From Symbiodinium natans (Eukaryota; Sar; Dinophyceae; Suessiales; Symbiodiniaceae), in contig CAJNDS010000031.1 of assembly GCA_905221605.1 (NCBI GenBank), positions 1-64,000 on the forward strand: DNA of 64,000 bases, in the 5' to 3' direction. Under the pieces are notes generated by a model, which worked only from the letters and a program-made list of their open reading frames with translations, made no database searches and was not told the origin of the DNA. Shown here piece by piece: positions 21,462 to 32,482 of the stretch (its first letter is position 1; every line of letters begins with the position of its first letter). The translations under genes were made by a program, and so were the position numbers.

Positions 21462-22244
21462 GAGCCGCGAATTTCTCATCGCACACGAAGAGCAGCCCGA
21501 TTTGGCCAAATTTTGCCCGGAGGCTGCCCGGCAAAATTTGGCCAAACCGAGCCGTGCATTTCTCATCGCACACGAAGAGCAGCCCGATTTGGCCAAATTT
21601 TGCCCGGAGGCTGCCCGGCAAAATTTGGCCAAATCGAGCCGCGCATTTCTCATCGCACACGAAGAGCAGCCCGATTTGGCCAAATTTTGCCCGGAGGCTG
21701 CCCGGCAAAATTTGGCCAAATCGAGCCGCGCATTTCTCATCGCTCACGAAGAGCAGCCCGATTTGGCCAAATTTTGCCCGGAGGCTGCCCGGCAAAATTT
21801 GGCCAAATCGAGCCGCGCATTTCTCATCGCATACGAAGAGCAGCCCGATTTGGCCAAATTTTGCCCGGAGGCTGCCCGGCAAAATTTGGCCAAATCGAGC
21901 CGTGCATTTCTCATCGCATACGAAGAGCAGCCCGATTTGGCCAAATTTTGCCTGGAGGCTGCCCGGCAAAATTTGGCCAAATCGAGCCGCGCATTTCTCA
22001 TCGCTCACGAAGAGCAGCCCGATTTGGCCAAATTTTGCCCGGAGGCTGCCCGGCAAAATTTGGCCAAATCGAGCCGTGCATTTCTCATCGCACGCGAAGA
22101 GCAGCCCGATTTGGCCAAATTTTGCCCGGAGGCTGCCCGGCAAAATTTGGCCAAATCGAGCCGCGCATTTCTCATCTCCGACGAAGAGCAGCCCGATTTG
22201 GCCAAATTTTGTCCTTCGTGTTTTTTGAGAAAACACCATGGACA
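21462..22244. repeat. 87-bp satellite, nine units, each a cruciform
   Basis: Units start GAGCCGCGCATTTCTCATCG at 21,462, 21,549, 21,636, 21,723, 21,810, 21,897, 21,984, 22,071 and 22,158, with an exact 87-bp period and few substitutions. Each has the inverted repeat GATTTGGCCAAATTTTGCC and GGCAAAATTTGGCCAAATC around a 12-nt loop, with a TTTGGCCAAA palindrome inside each arm. Because 87 is divisible by three and stops are absent, frames of 224-380 codons open in several registers on both strands. That is a consequence of the period, not evidence of a gene. Confidence 0.95.
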
Positions 22245-22366
22245 AAATCTGCCCGGATCTACGCGGCGCTGTTTCTTACAAAAAAAGTGATGCGTAGATC
22301 CAGGCAGATTTTGTCCGTTGTGTTTTTGGAGAAATCACCATGGACAAAATCTGCCTGGATCTACGC
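22240..22366. repeat. 25-bp inverted/direct repeat trio next to the satellite
   Basis: GGACAAAATCTGCCCGGATC starts the left arm (22,240-22,264). Its complement is at 22,292-22,316 (1 mismatch in 25), and a third copy at 22,342-22,366 is an exact complement of the middle one. The flanks TTTTTGAGAAAACACCATGG and TTTTTGGAGAAATCACCATG are themselves related. The ACAAAATCTG core resembles the satellite arm, so the two probably share ancestry. Confidence 0.8.
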
Positions 22367-22479
22367 GGGGCCCGGCAAAATCTGACCAAAGTGACGCGAC
22401 CCTAATTTATATAATTTACATAAGTTCTTATAATTTACATAAAATAAAAATAATTTAAATGGAAAAGGAGGGGGGGCTG

Positions 22480-23055
22480 GCCCGCTTCCGGAAAGGCTCG
22501 GACTCGTGATTTAGTATTGGGAGAAGGCCCGGGCTCGTGATGTAGTATTGGGGGGAGGCCCGGGCTCGTCATTTAGTATTGGGGGGAGGCGGGCTCGTGA
22601 TTTAGTATTGGGAGAAGGCCCGGGCTCGTGATTTAGTATTGGGAGAAGGCCCGGGCTCGTAATTTAGTATTGGGAGAAGGCCCGAGGCTTTTTTAATAGT
22701 TTTAAAAGTTTTAATAGTTTTAATAGTTTTAAAAGTTTTAAAAGTTTTGAAAGTTCAGGAATCTCATGGCCGGTTAGTATTGGAAGGAGGCCCGGGCTTG
22801 TAGTTTAGTATTGGGGGGAGGCCTGGGCTCGTGATTCTAGTATTGGGGGCAGGCCTGGGCTCGTGATTTAGTATTGGGGGGAGGCTCGGGCTCGTAATTT
22901 AATATTGGGGGGAGGCCCGGGCTCGTAATTTAGTATTGGGGGGGAGGCCCGGGCTCGTAATTTAGTATTGGGGAGAAGCCCGGGCTCGTAATTTAGTATT
23001 GGGGGGAGGCCCGGGCTCGTGGTTTTGTATTGGGGAGAGGCCCGGGGCCCTGTCC
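22480..23055. repeat. about 31-bp GC-rich tandem repeat (GGCCCGGGCTCGTGATTTAG)
   Basis: About 16 copies of GGCCCGGGCTCGTGATTTAG followed by TATTGGGGGGA are present. They are interrupted at 22,690-22,770 by a piece of the TTTTAATAG repeat found downstream. This interruption shows the two repeat families have exchanged or inserted into each other. Confidence 0.85.
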
Positions 23056-25600
23056 AGGAAATTCCTGAACTTTTAAATCTTTTTAATGGTTTAATAGTTT
23101 GAAAGGATTTTTTGAAGTTGAAACTATTAAAACTATCAAAACTATAAAAAAGGCTTCTTTTTAATAGTTTTAATAGTTTGGGAGGCTTTTTAAAAGTTGA
23201 AACTATTAAAACTATTAAAGCTTTAAAAAGGAGAAGGCCTGGCCTGGAGATTCCTGAACTTTTGAAACTTTTAAAACTATTAAAACTAATAAAACTACTA
23301 AAAATGCATCTTTTTAATAGTTTTAATAGTTTGGGCGGCTTTTTAAAAGTTCAAACTATTAAAACTATTGGAACTTTAAAAAGGAGAAGGCCTGGCCTGG
23401 AGATTCCTGAACTTTTAAAACTTTTAAAACTATTAAAACTATTAAAAAGGCTTCTTTGTAATAGTTTTAATAGTTTGGGAGGCTTTTTAGAAGTTGTAAC
23501 TATTAAAACTATTAAAACTATTAAAAGGAAGCCTTTTTAAAGGTTTTAAAAGTTTAAATAGTTTTAATAGTTTTAAAAGTTTTAATAGTTTTAAAAGTTC
23601 AGGAATCTCCTGGCCAGGCCTTCTCTTTTTGAAATATTTAATAGTTTGGGAGGCTTTTTAAAAGTTGAAACTATTGAAACTATTAAAACTATTAAAACTA
23701 TTAAGACTATTAAAACTATTAAAACTATTAAAACTATTAAAACTATTAAAACTATTAAAAAGGCTTCTTTTTAATAGTCTTAATAGTTTGGGAGGCTTTT
23801 TAACAGTTCAAACTATTAAAACTTTAAAAAGGCAAAGGCCTGGCCTGGAGATTCCCGAACTTTTAAAACTTTTAAAACTATTAAGACTATTAAACTATTA
23901 AAACTATTTAAAACTATTAAAACTATTAAAACTATTAAAACTATTAAACTATTAAAAAGGCTTCTTTTAATAGGTTTAACAGTTTGGGAGGCTTTTTAAA
24001 AGTTGAAACTATTAAAACTATTAAAACTTTAAAAAGGAGAAGGCCTGGCCTGGAGATTCCTGAACTTTTGAAACTTTTAAAACTATTAAAACTATTAAAA
24101 CTATTAAAATTGCTTCTTTTTAATAGTTTCAATAGTTTGGGAGGCTTTTTAAAAGTTCAAACCATTAAAACTATTAAAACTTTAAAAAGGAGAAGGCCTG
24201 GCCTGGAGATTCCTGAACTTTTAAAACTTTTAAAACTATTTAAACTTTTAGAACTATTAAAACTATTAAAACTATTAAAAAGGCTTCTTTTTAATAGTTT
24301 TAATAGTTTGGGAGGCTTTTTAAAAGTTCAAACTATTAAAACTATTAAAAGGCAGCCTTTTTAAAAGTTTTAATAGTTTTAATCGTTTTGAAAGTTTTTA
24401 AAGTTTTAATAGTTTTAAAAGTTCAGGAATCTCCTGGCCAGGCCTTCTCTTTTTTAAAGTTTTAATAGTTTGGAAGGCTTTTTAAAAGTTGAAACTATTA
24501 AAACTATTAAAACTATTAAAAAGGCTTCTTTTTAATAGTTTTAATAGTCCGGGAGGCTTTTTAAAAGTTGAAACTATTAAAACTATTAAAACTTTAAAAT
24601 GGAGAAGGCCTGGCCTGGAGATTCCTGAACTTTTAAAACTTTTAAAACTTTTAAAACTATTAAAACTATTAAAACTATTAAAACTATTAAAACTATTAAA
24701 AATGCTTCTTTTTAATAGTTTTAATAGTTTGGGCGGCTTTTTAAAAGTTCAAACTATTAAAACTATTGAAACTTTAAAAAGGAGAAGGCCTGGCCTGGAG
24801 ATTCCTGAACTTTTGAAACTTTTAAAACTATTAAAACTATTAAATCTATTAAAAAGGCTTCTTTTTAATAGTTTTAATAGTTTGGGAGGCTTTTTAAAAG
24901 TTCAAACTATTAAAACTATTAAAACTATTAAAAGGAAGCCCTTTTAAAAGTTTTAATAGTTTTAATCGTTTTAATAGTTTTGAAAGTTTTAATAGTTTTA
25001 AAAGTTCAGGAATCTTCTGGCCAGGCCATCTCTTTTTTAGATTTTTAATAGTTTGGGAGGCTTTTTAAAAGTTGAAACTATTAAAACTATTAAAACTATT
25101 GAAAATGCTTCTTTTTAATAGTTTTAATAGTTCGGGAGGCTTTTTAAAAGTTCAAACTATTAAAACTATTAAAACTTTAAAGAGGAGAAGGCCTGGCCTG
25201 GAGATTCCTGAACTTTTAAAACTTTTAAAACTATTTAAACTTTTAGAACTATTAAAACTATTAAAAAGGCTTCTTTTTAATAGTTTTAATAGTTTGGGAG
25301 GCTTTTTAAAAGTTCAAACTATTAAAACTATTAAAACTATTAAAAGGAAGCCCTTTTAAAAGTTTTAATAGCTTTAATAGTTTAAAAGTTTTAATAGTTT
25401 TAAAAGTTCAGGAATCTCCTGGCCAGGCCTTCTCTTTTTAAAGTTTTAATAGTTCGGAAGGCTTTTTAAAAGTTGAAACTATTAAAACTATTAAAACTAT
25501 TAAAAATGCTTCTTTTTAATAGTTTTAATAGTTTCGGAGGCTTTTTTAATATTCAATCTATTAAAACTATTAAAACTTTTAATACAGAAAGCAGCCATGT
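23056..25600. repeat. CTATTAAAA composite repeat with higher-order, inverted units
   Basis: Runs of the 9-mer CTATTAAAA (or TTTTAATAG) are joined by fixed linkers TTTGGGAGGCTTTTTAAAAG and GGAGAAGGCCTGGCCTGGAG. This gives higher-order units of roughly 145-180 bp. Some linkers occur reverse-complemented (CTCCTGGCCAGGCCTTCTC near 23,607, 24,432, 25,017 and 25,416), so the array is built of oppositely oriented blocks that can fold on themselves. The 9-bp period gives Leu-Leu-Lys and Thr-Ile-Lys frames up to 152 codons. I treat these as artefacts. Confidence 0.9.
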
Positions 25601-25627
25601 CAAATAGTACATAGAGGTTCCTCTTAC

Positions 25628-25708
25628 ATATATATATATACACACATACATACATACGTACGTACGTACGTGCGTACGTACATACATACATACGTACATA
25701 CATACATG
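25628..25708. repeat. TACA/TACG microsatellite
   Basis: (TA)n passes into CATACATACATACGTACGTACGTACG and back to CATACATA. It is simple sequence, and the TACG part is self-complementary. Confidence 0.85.
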
Positions 25709-25709
25709 A

Positions 25710-28178
25710 GGCCCCACCCGTAATCCACACCCCCTTTCGATGCGGAAAAAATGCAGTTTTTTGCCAAAGAAGCAAGGGTTTTGCATATTCAAGCCTTATT
25801 GTTGATACGACAGCCGAAACAAGCAGTACTTTTCCTGAATCCTAGGGGTGTTCCTTGCATGCTAAATGAAGCCCATAAACCCACAAAAACAAAATATACA
25901 GATAACTTGGACCCCAGGCCGATTGGGCTTTCACAAATGGTCAATGTTTTGTTGGGAAAAACCATGCTTTTTGGACTTCAGGCCTCTGGAATCCCAAATC
26001 AAAAGAAGGAAAGGTGTTGTTGCTCGGTATTCCTGCGAAAAAACTAGCATAAACATGTTCTTGTAAATAGTCAGGCCTCAAACATTCCGAATGCATTGTC
26101 AAAACAGCGGCTGGATTATGGTGGTGAATTCTCAATTCAATTCACGAGCGCTTGACGAGGCCCCGAACAGGATGGCCTCTCGACTCTTGGTAGAGTGCAC
26201 GGCAGACGTGAGATTTTAAAGATTTTAGGTTCGAAAGTAAGAATAGAGCAGAAAGGAGATGGACAGCCGTGAGCAGATGCGCTTCACTTTGCGTGTCATT
26301 TAAGAAGCATTGTGAAAGGACTGGCTTTCGGAACCACAAGTGTGTTGGGAAGGGAGCACTTCGTTGTCGTCGTCCTTGTTGTTGTTGCTGCTGCTGCTGT
26401 CGCTGCTCTTCTTTTGTTTGGTTCAAGTCATTCTATGTATTTATCTAGTTTTCCTCTTGGCGGTCACGTTGTGTTGTTGCTGCTGCCGCTGCCGCTGCCG
26501 CTTCCGCTGCCGCTGCCGCCGCCGCCGCTGCTGCTGCTGCTCGTCTGCATGCTGGTTCAAAGTTTCGGGTCCACTGGAGCAAGCTCTGAGCGCAGGGTTT
26601 TGGCTTAGGGCAGCGTGCCCGACATGTCAGTTTCGCTTGCAGCGCAAGAAGACAAAACGCAGCATCCGTTTGGTGTTTTGGAGTTCGGCGGGGTTAATAA
26701 ACCTTTACTGAACCAATTCCTTCGAAGAATGGAGATACATAGAGACTCTTGAGACAAGGAGGATGGTTTTGGGGTGTTGCTGGCATTACGGCGGGTGCGA
26801 GCGGGCGTTGTTGCAATTTTTGACTCTTGACCGGACCAGCATACTACAACGGGTCGGATTAAGGGCTCAACTTTAGCACCTGCAATCGCATTGAAACCTG
26901 AAAAGAAACCGAATTTCTATTTTTCAACAGCCCACAGAATTCGTGACATAACTATACGAATCTCTGGCAAGTGTAACCTTTACCGGGAAGCCCCTTCAAG
27001 TTTCGAGCCGATTATGAAGGCCAGTGAAATGAGGCTTGTGCAGTGCAAGGCCGTCAGCGGACCCCGCCAGCCAACGGGTGCTTTCAACAGTGAAACCTTA
27101 GCAAAGAGCTTCGATCCCGAGGCCCATGAGTCCTGGTGCCGGCAGCATGGAACCTTCTCCGGAAGCCCTTGAGCTGTTGGCTTGTTACGACAGCATTTCT
27201 CGGTACAGTTGACCGCCTGAGCCTTTGTGGTGTCTGCATTACGGCAACATTTTTGGTACAGTTGCCTGCTAAATGTGGCGGAAAGTCCCGCGACAGAAGC
27301 TTGCGGCGAAGCAGCCCTAATTTGTGTCCGAAAATGGTTTTCTTGTTTTTGCTTTAGCTTTGTCATGCCTCGTACGATGCAACAGCGTCTTGCGAGTAGA
27401 AGGGGCAGGGGATTGGGCAACAGCAGCAGACTTGCTTGAGAGATTCGTCCAGTTTTGGCAGATCCCAAAAGGCTCTGCGCGACACTACGAACAGTAGCAC
27501 TTGAGCCTCCATGGCATCTCTTCCTTGCGTGAGGCCGGGCCTCAACATGTAATGCAGCAAACCTCAAACTTCACAGTTGTCATGTTTGACCTACTTGAAT
27601 CGAACATGCGTCGTTTATCTTCTCTAATTCTTGGCGGAAAACTGTCAAACGAGAACTCCTCTTCACCGCTTTCTAGAAAGAGAAAACCTCACCGCCTCCA
27701 GTGTTGAGATCGTTTCACAACAAAGAAACATATATCCAAGGGCTGCTTTTCAGCTTCTTCATTTTTATCGAATAAAACCGTGAGTAAGATTCAGGAGAAC
27801 TCATTGTCTGCCACAAGTTCTTGCGAGTCTGAAACTGAAATTTGAGACTCGCAAGAACTTCTGGCAGACGCAGTAGTACGCAAAAAGGGCCTCTATGCAC
27901 TCTTCTGTTTTTCAAAAAGGAAAGCCCCCTTCACGAGTACGATAGCTTCTGTATCTCACAATAATGCACACAGAAACCACTTGAAATGAAACAGCCCGAT
28001 TCTAGTGGCATGCCTTCACCCTCTTCACAACGCTTTCTTCAAGAGGTGCTCTTATGTTCAACGAAAACTGTAGCTAGGAACCGTGGGAACTTCTTCTACG
28101 GTTTTTTGACTAGGAAGAAGTACGCTAGCTTCTGACACTGGCAATAGTACACAAAACACCTCTCTTGTTTCTCCACCC

Positions 28179-28221
<43 letters not shown>

Positions 28222-29900
28222 CCCCCTTTCGATGGGATGTTTTACAATCATGAACGACATACTGCTGACTCAGCAAGAACTCCTCATCTTAAACGAACGA
28301 CCTCACACACATATGTAAACAAAACAACAAGACGGTAGGTCACTGAGAGGGGTGGCGAATATCTGCATACATATATCATACACTACACATGCATAGACAA
28401 ACATGCACGTGCATATTTGGTGCATACAGTGAGTCCGAGCCGCCTGCGAACTAACTTGAAAGACCGACTCCTACTTGTAAGGTACACAACTGAACCAAAA
28501 ACACACACAGATACAAATTATCGGTGTATCCAGTCTCCCTTCTCTGTTATAGTTGTTTGTGTTGCCCCCTGAAGAACACCTGAACCCAAAGACACTCACA
28601 GTACACTGTAGTGAGCTTCAGGAGCTTTCATCTCTTTCTTGACACAACATGCAATCTCTCAAATGCACAGAACAGTGAAAACATTACTGCGAGTTTGCTG
28701 TCGTCTAGCTCGTGGCTTTTCCGCTCACGGCAAAATAGAAGCAAAGGAAAGGACAAGCAGATGTAATTACAAACTCTGGAGTCCGCCTAATAAAAGAAAT
28801 GGAAACTTTAATTCTTGTCCACTTTGGGCCCAGGTCCCCAAGCTCAGGTGTGGCCGAGGAACAGGAGAGATAGCAGATCCTCTACCATGCTGACGGCTTT
28901 TCCGTAGCTCGTGCTATCCTTAGCAAGTGATGCGTTTCAAGCTTCTCATGCTTCGGGATGGTTGCTGGGATGGGGGCGAGTGGGGTAATTCCCTCCAAGT
29001 GTCACCACTGACCTTGATGGCCAGTGGATGGCCGCCATCACCGCCAACCATTGTGACGGCAGCCCCGCCTTTGCTGACCCACGCAAGCACTTGCCGCTTC
29101 CTTTTGCTACGTGCGTCACGCATCAAGCAGCTTGCCAGTACAAAAGTAACAACCTTTGCACGTGCAATTCGTAGGATAGTCCGGAACACTGTTTTTCGCG
29201 ACCCATTGCAAATTCGAGTCGTGCTTGCCACCCGAGATGGCTCTGCGGCTGGCTTGAAGGCTGCGTCCTTGTGGCACTGCAAAGAGGCCTTCCTGGGTTC
29301 CAGGCGGTCATAAGACTACCGAGCCCCAAGCGCACAAAGCAGCGAAAACTGGCGTTAGGCCACGGTTGGGGTTTGGGTCTACTGCAAGATCATGCTGTGG
29401 AGCTGCAAGCTGCTCAGGGTCCAATGGTGGGGGTGACTGCAAGCACACCAAGGCACTGCTACTCTCGGGCATGAGCAAGCAATAAAGATGACCTAGCATG
29501 CAATGGTATAATTCGATAACAAGAAAACAATCAAACGACTATACTATGCACAAAAATCAGAGCAATCATAATGACCATAAGAATCATACAGTAATCATGA
29601 ATCATAACACTGCGGTACAAAGAGTCGAACAATAAGTTCAAGAATGCAAACATGAACCGGACTCTGTGATGTTGAAAATCAATTTCTGGCCGCTCACATT
29701 CGTCGAGGTCGTTTGTGGCTGCGACCTTGGGGCCTTTGGGTCAAGCTGGGTCCCATGCCGAGGCGGGTAGCGTAGCGACACACTATTCGGAACCTGAACT
29801 GCTCCAGCTTGCCAGATGTCCACGCCCTTCTTCCATATTGGCTATCGGCTCGGCCCCGCAACCGGAGTCCACGAGGCCCCTCTTCAAGGTACTAGACAAG
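25710..29900. other. intergenic/intronic DNA, no gene assigned
   Basis: I see no recognisable protein. Contents are a trinucleotide run (GTTGTTGCTGCTG, 26,371-26,405), a (GCTGCC)n run (26,478-26,545) and (GA)n at 28,181-28,219. Possible exons that are too weak to call lie on the minus strand at 26,985-27,105 (AG|GTTTCACTG acceptor, about 38 codons) and about 28,990-29,100. Both could belong to genes whose other exons I cannot find. Confidence 0.4.
27806..27869. repeat. 25-bp stem hairpin
   Basis: GTCTGCCACAAGTTCTTGCG begins the left arm (27,806-27,830). The right arm (27,845-27,869) is its complement with a single mismatch. The loop is 14 nt. No flanking gene is recognised. Confidence 0.8.
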
Positions 29901-29984
29901 AGTCACAAGATGTCACAAGAATGCAACATCAGGAAACACCCAAGTACGTGTAGAACTCCAGCCCTGCCAGGCTGCGTGGAAGGA

Positions 29985-30681
29985 CTTGTGAGTCTCCTCC
30001 GCACCGCGCGTGCGGAGCGAACTCAGCGCAGCCACTGCCGCATTGATTTTGGCCTCCTCGGCCGTCTTTGCTGGGGCTCCTGCCACATCACGAGAAACGT
30101 GACCCGGGGGCGGGGGGGTGATGGGTGTGATTCCTGAGACTGCCCAAAGGAGCAGCACGGCAATACACGCCGTGCCTTCATGTGAGCCCGTGGTAATTTT
30201 CGCCACTGCCAAGTAGGAGGCTCCATGAGCCCGCACTTCGTACTCGGCGATGGGTGGCAGAAAGTCAGGGTTAAGCAAGTACTCTTTCAAGGTGACCTGA
30301 AGCCGCAAGATGCCACAAGTCTGTGACAGAGAGAATCCACTTTGAACATATCAGACGCTTAGTCCTACTCGTAGATAGTCCTAACATCTCTTCACCACAG
30401 GAACCTTGCGTCGGCCACCCAGCTTCTCCGCAGCGGTCTCAAGACTTTCGTGCACTTGCTCGAACACCAACCTCTTCGGCACTTTGGTTCCCGTAAAGGT
30501 TGGCCACTGGGGCAATGCCCACATCAGCAGGAGGGCAAGAAGTTGCAAGCGCAGGCACCGCATCGTTTGCATCGCTGGGGCCCAGGATGTCTTTGCTCTC
30601 TTGGTCCAGCGCTGCGGCTACCCGGGAGATCCCTTGCACACAGACAATGTGTGAGCTGGAACGTGCTCTCGTTGCTACACC
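29985..30681 (-). CDS. double-stranded RNA-binding domain (dsRBD) protein, partial multi-exon gene
   Basis: Two exons join in phase to give a dsRBD. Exon 30,176-30,296 (acceptor TTCAG|GTCACC, GC donor after CATGAAG) reads VTLKEYLLNPDFLPPIAEYE and on to a Tyr/Ala core. The exon from 30,133 (acceptor CTCAG|GAATCA) contributes AGAPAKTAEEAKINAAVAAL, matching the Gly-x-Lys-x-x-x-(x)-Ala-Lys-x-x-Ala-Ala signature of the C-terminal dsRBD helix. Upstream on the same strand are an exon-like frame from 30,681 (acceptor TACAG|GGTGTA; SRVAAALDQESKDILGPSD) and another near 30,400-30,455 (LVFEQVHESLETAAEKLGG). Their exact junctions, and all 5' and 3' exons, are unresolved. Such domains bind RNA duplexes in processing, editing or transport proteins. 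Which of these applies here cannot be told. Confidence 0.6.
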
Positions 30682-31556
30682 CTGTACCGGCAGAAGTCTG
30701 CACTTTTTTTGTCGCAGCCCCAGCCCAGAGAGGATGCTGCGTAGGGCCTCAGAGGGACGACTCTTGGGCAGCAGTGGAAACCCACAACTGCGCAGGTCTG
30801 AATCTTGAGGCTTTAGGACCTTAAGCGACTTAGGGTTCATTAAGCTTTGCCAAGCAGCTTTCACTGCACTTCTTCGCTTCTCGGGCTAGACTGTTGTCGG
30901 ACCCGCGAGCCTTTCAGGCAAATTTGAGAAGTCTGCTCTGAGGGCACTGTCTCTTGAATTAGAAGAAATCATCTGCCCAGAATAAGCTGGAATGTGATGA
31001 GCCAGTAAAGGCCATGCTTACATCTCAAGATCCTCATCAGGGCGCACTGTTTCCACTCAGTAGCAAGAGACCATGATGCGCGTTAAAGAGCCCATTGCAA
31101 GCATGCTGCAGATTTCTGCTACCAGACTCTGAGCCCTGACAACTCCATGAGATGAATCCATGCCTTGCCGACATGAGTGCCTCATGAAAAGCGGACCGAA
31201 ACCGTGAGCCTGGCTGAGGTAGAGATGAGCCTCCAGGGTTTGAAGCCACCCAAGAAGAGCAGGGCTAGGAGAACTCTGACGTATTTCTTGCACTTCTTGT
31301 CAAAATCCACTAGTCTTCTGCATCAAGCAGGCAGAACCCTGGCCTTGGCAGCCCAGTCTGTCACGGCCTCGCATGGCGCGCACGATCTCAAGACATCAGC
31401 CAATCCACTCCAACAGTACTCAATACGCACGCAGTTCGCCACGGAATCCCCATCCCTTGCATATCTTCGTCGGCCTCATCGGCTAACCAAAAACCCGAAA
31501 CCCTAAAACCCGAACCCCAAAGCCCGAGGAAGACAGCGAATCCAAGAGTTAAGGAA

Positions 31557-32385
31557 AATTAACTCTGAAGTTAATTGACCGGCATCCGGCAGGCTCGACG
31601 CCTCTTGGGTCCAGCACAATTAACTCTCGATTTAATTGGCCTGTTAACGTCGCGCGACATAGCATGCCATGCTAGCAAGCTGCTCAAGGAAAACAATTAA
31701 ATCAAGATCTAATTGTTTCTGCTAGACGACCCCAACCCGCAGCAGAATTAAATCAAGATTTAATGGACATGAACCAATGACCAAGCCTGAATACGGGTCG
31801 GATCGGGAACCACCTTAACCAGTAGGACACCCATGAAATCAGGGACAACCAGATAACTAAATATACCTACACCGGAATGTTGATGGCATGGATAGTAATA
31901 ATAAGAATAAAAATAATAGTTATAACAATAATTATAATAATAATAAAATAGTAATAATAATAATAGTACTAAGAAGAAGAATAGTACTAAGAATAATAAT
32001 AATGATAGTACTAAGAATAATATAGTAATAAACAAACAGTAATAATAACAATACTAAGAAGAATAATAATAGTAATGGTAATAATAATAGTTATTATAAG
32101 AGTAAGAATAATAGTAATAGTAATAATACGAATTACTAATAGTAGTAATAATAGTACAATTAAATCATGATTTAATGGTGCAAATACAATTAAATCATGA
32201 TTTAATGGCGCAAATAGGTACCAATTGGCAGAAGTCTCTGCTATACCATTAACTCAAGATTTAATTGTCTGCCAGTCAAACACACAGGAACACAATTAAA
32301 TCTGGATTTAATTGTGTTTCTGGAGGGAAGAAGGTATGTCGAGGTAGGTCAAAACCCAACCCAAAGGCAACAATCAAATCAGGAT
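31557..32385. repeat. cluster of nine AATTAAATC/GATTTAATT palindromes
   Basis: Copies are centred near 31,567, 31,628, 31,705, 31,757, 32,168, 32,197, 32,257, 32,304 and 32,377. The best is a perfect 13-bp-arm palindrome at 32,291-32,318 (ACACAATTAAATC, TG, then the complement). Two are exact ATTAAATCATGATTTAAT. Spacing is irregular, and sequence between copies is not repeated apart from an ATAATA microsatellite. Some copies have AACTC instead of AAATC in one arm. Confidence 0.75.
31895..32156. repeat. ATA/AGTA trinucleotide-type microsatellite
   Basis: AATAATAGTAATAATAAT-type simple sequence fills the gap between the fourth and fifth palindromes. Confidence 0.85.
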
Positions 32386-32482
32386 TTAGCTTTTTTTAAC
32401 TTCTGGATTCATTGGTTTTCCCCAAAGCCCCCAAGCCCACTCGCATCTGGCTTGCTTGCGGCTACCCGTCGACGGTTTTGCT

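Noticed and set aside
21462..22244. CRISPR-like array
   Set aside because: Unit identity extends through the whole 87 bp with no unique spacers, and the context is eukaryotic. It is a satellite.
21103..22290. Frames of 224-380 codons on both strands
   Set aside because: They are produced by the 87-bp satellite, whose period is a multiple of three and which lacks stops in several registers. All frames give the same 29-residue repeat.
23178..25359. Leu-Leu-Lys and Thr-Ile-Lys repeat proteins of 95-152 codons
   Set aside because: They come from the 9-bp CTATTAAAA repeat and break at linker boundaries. No start context, domain or splice logic.
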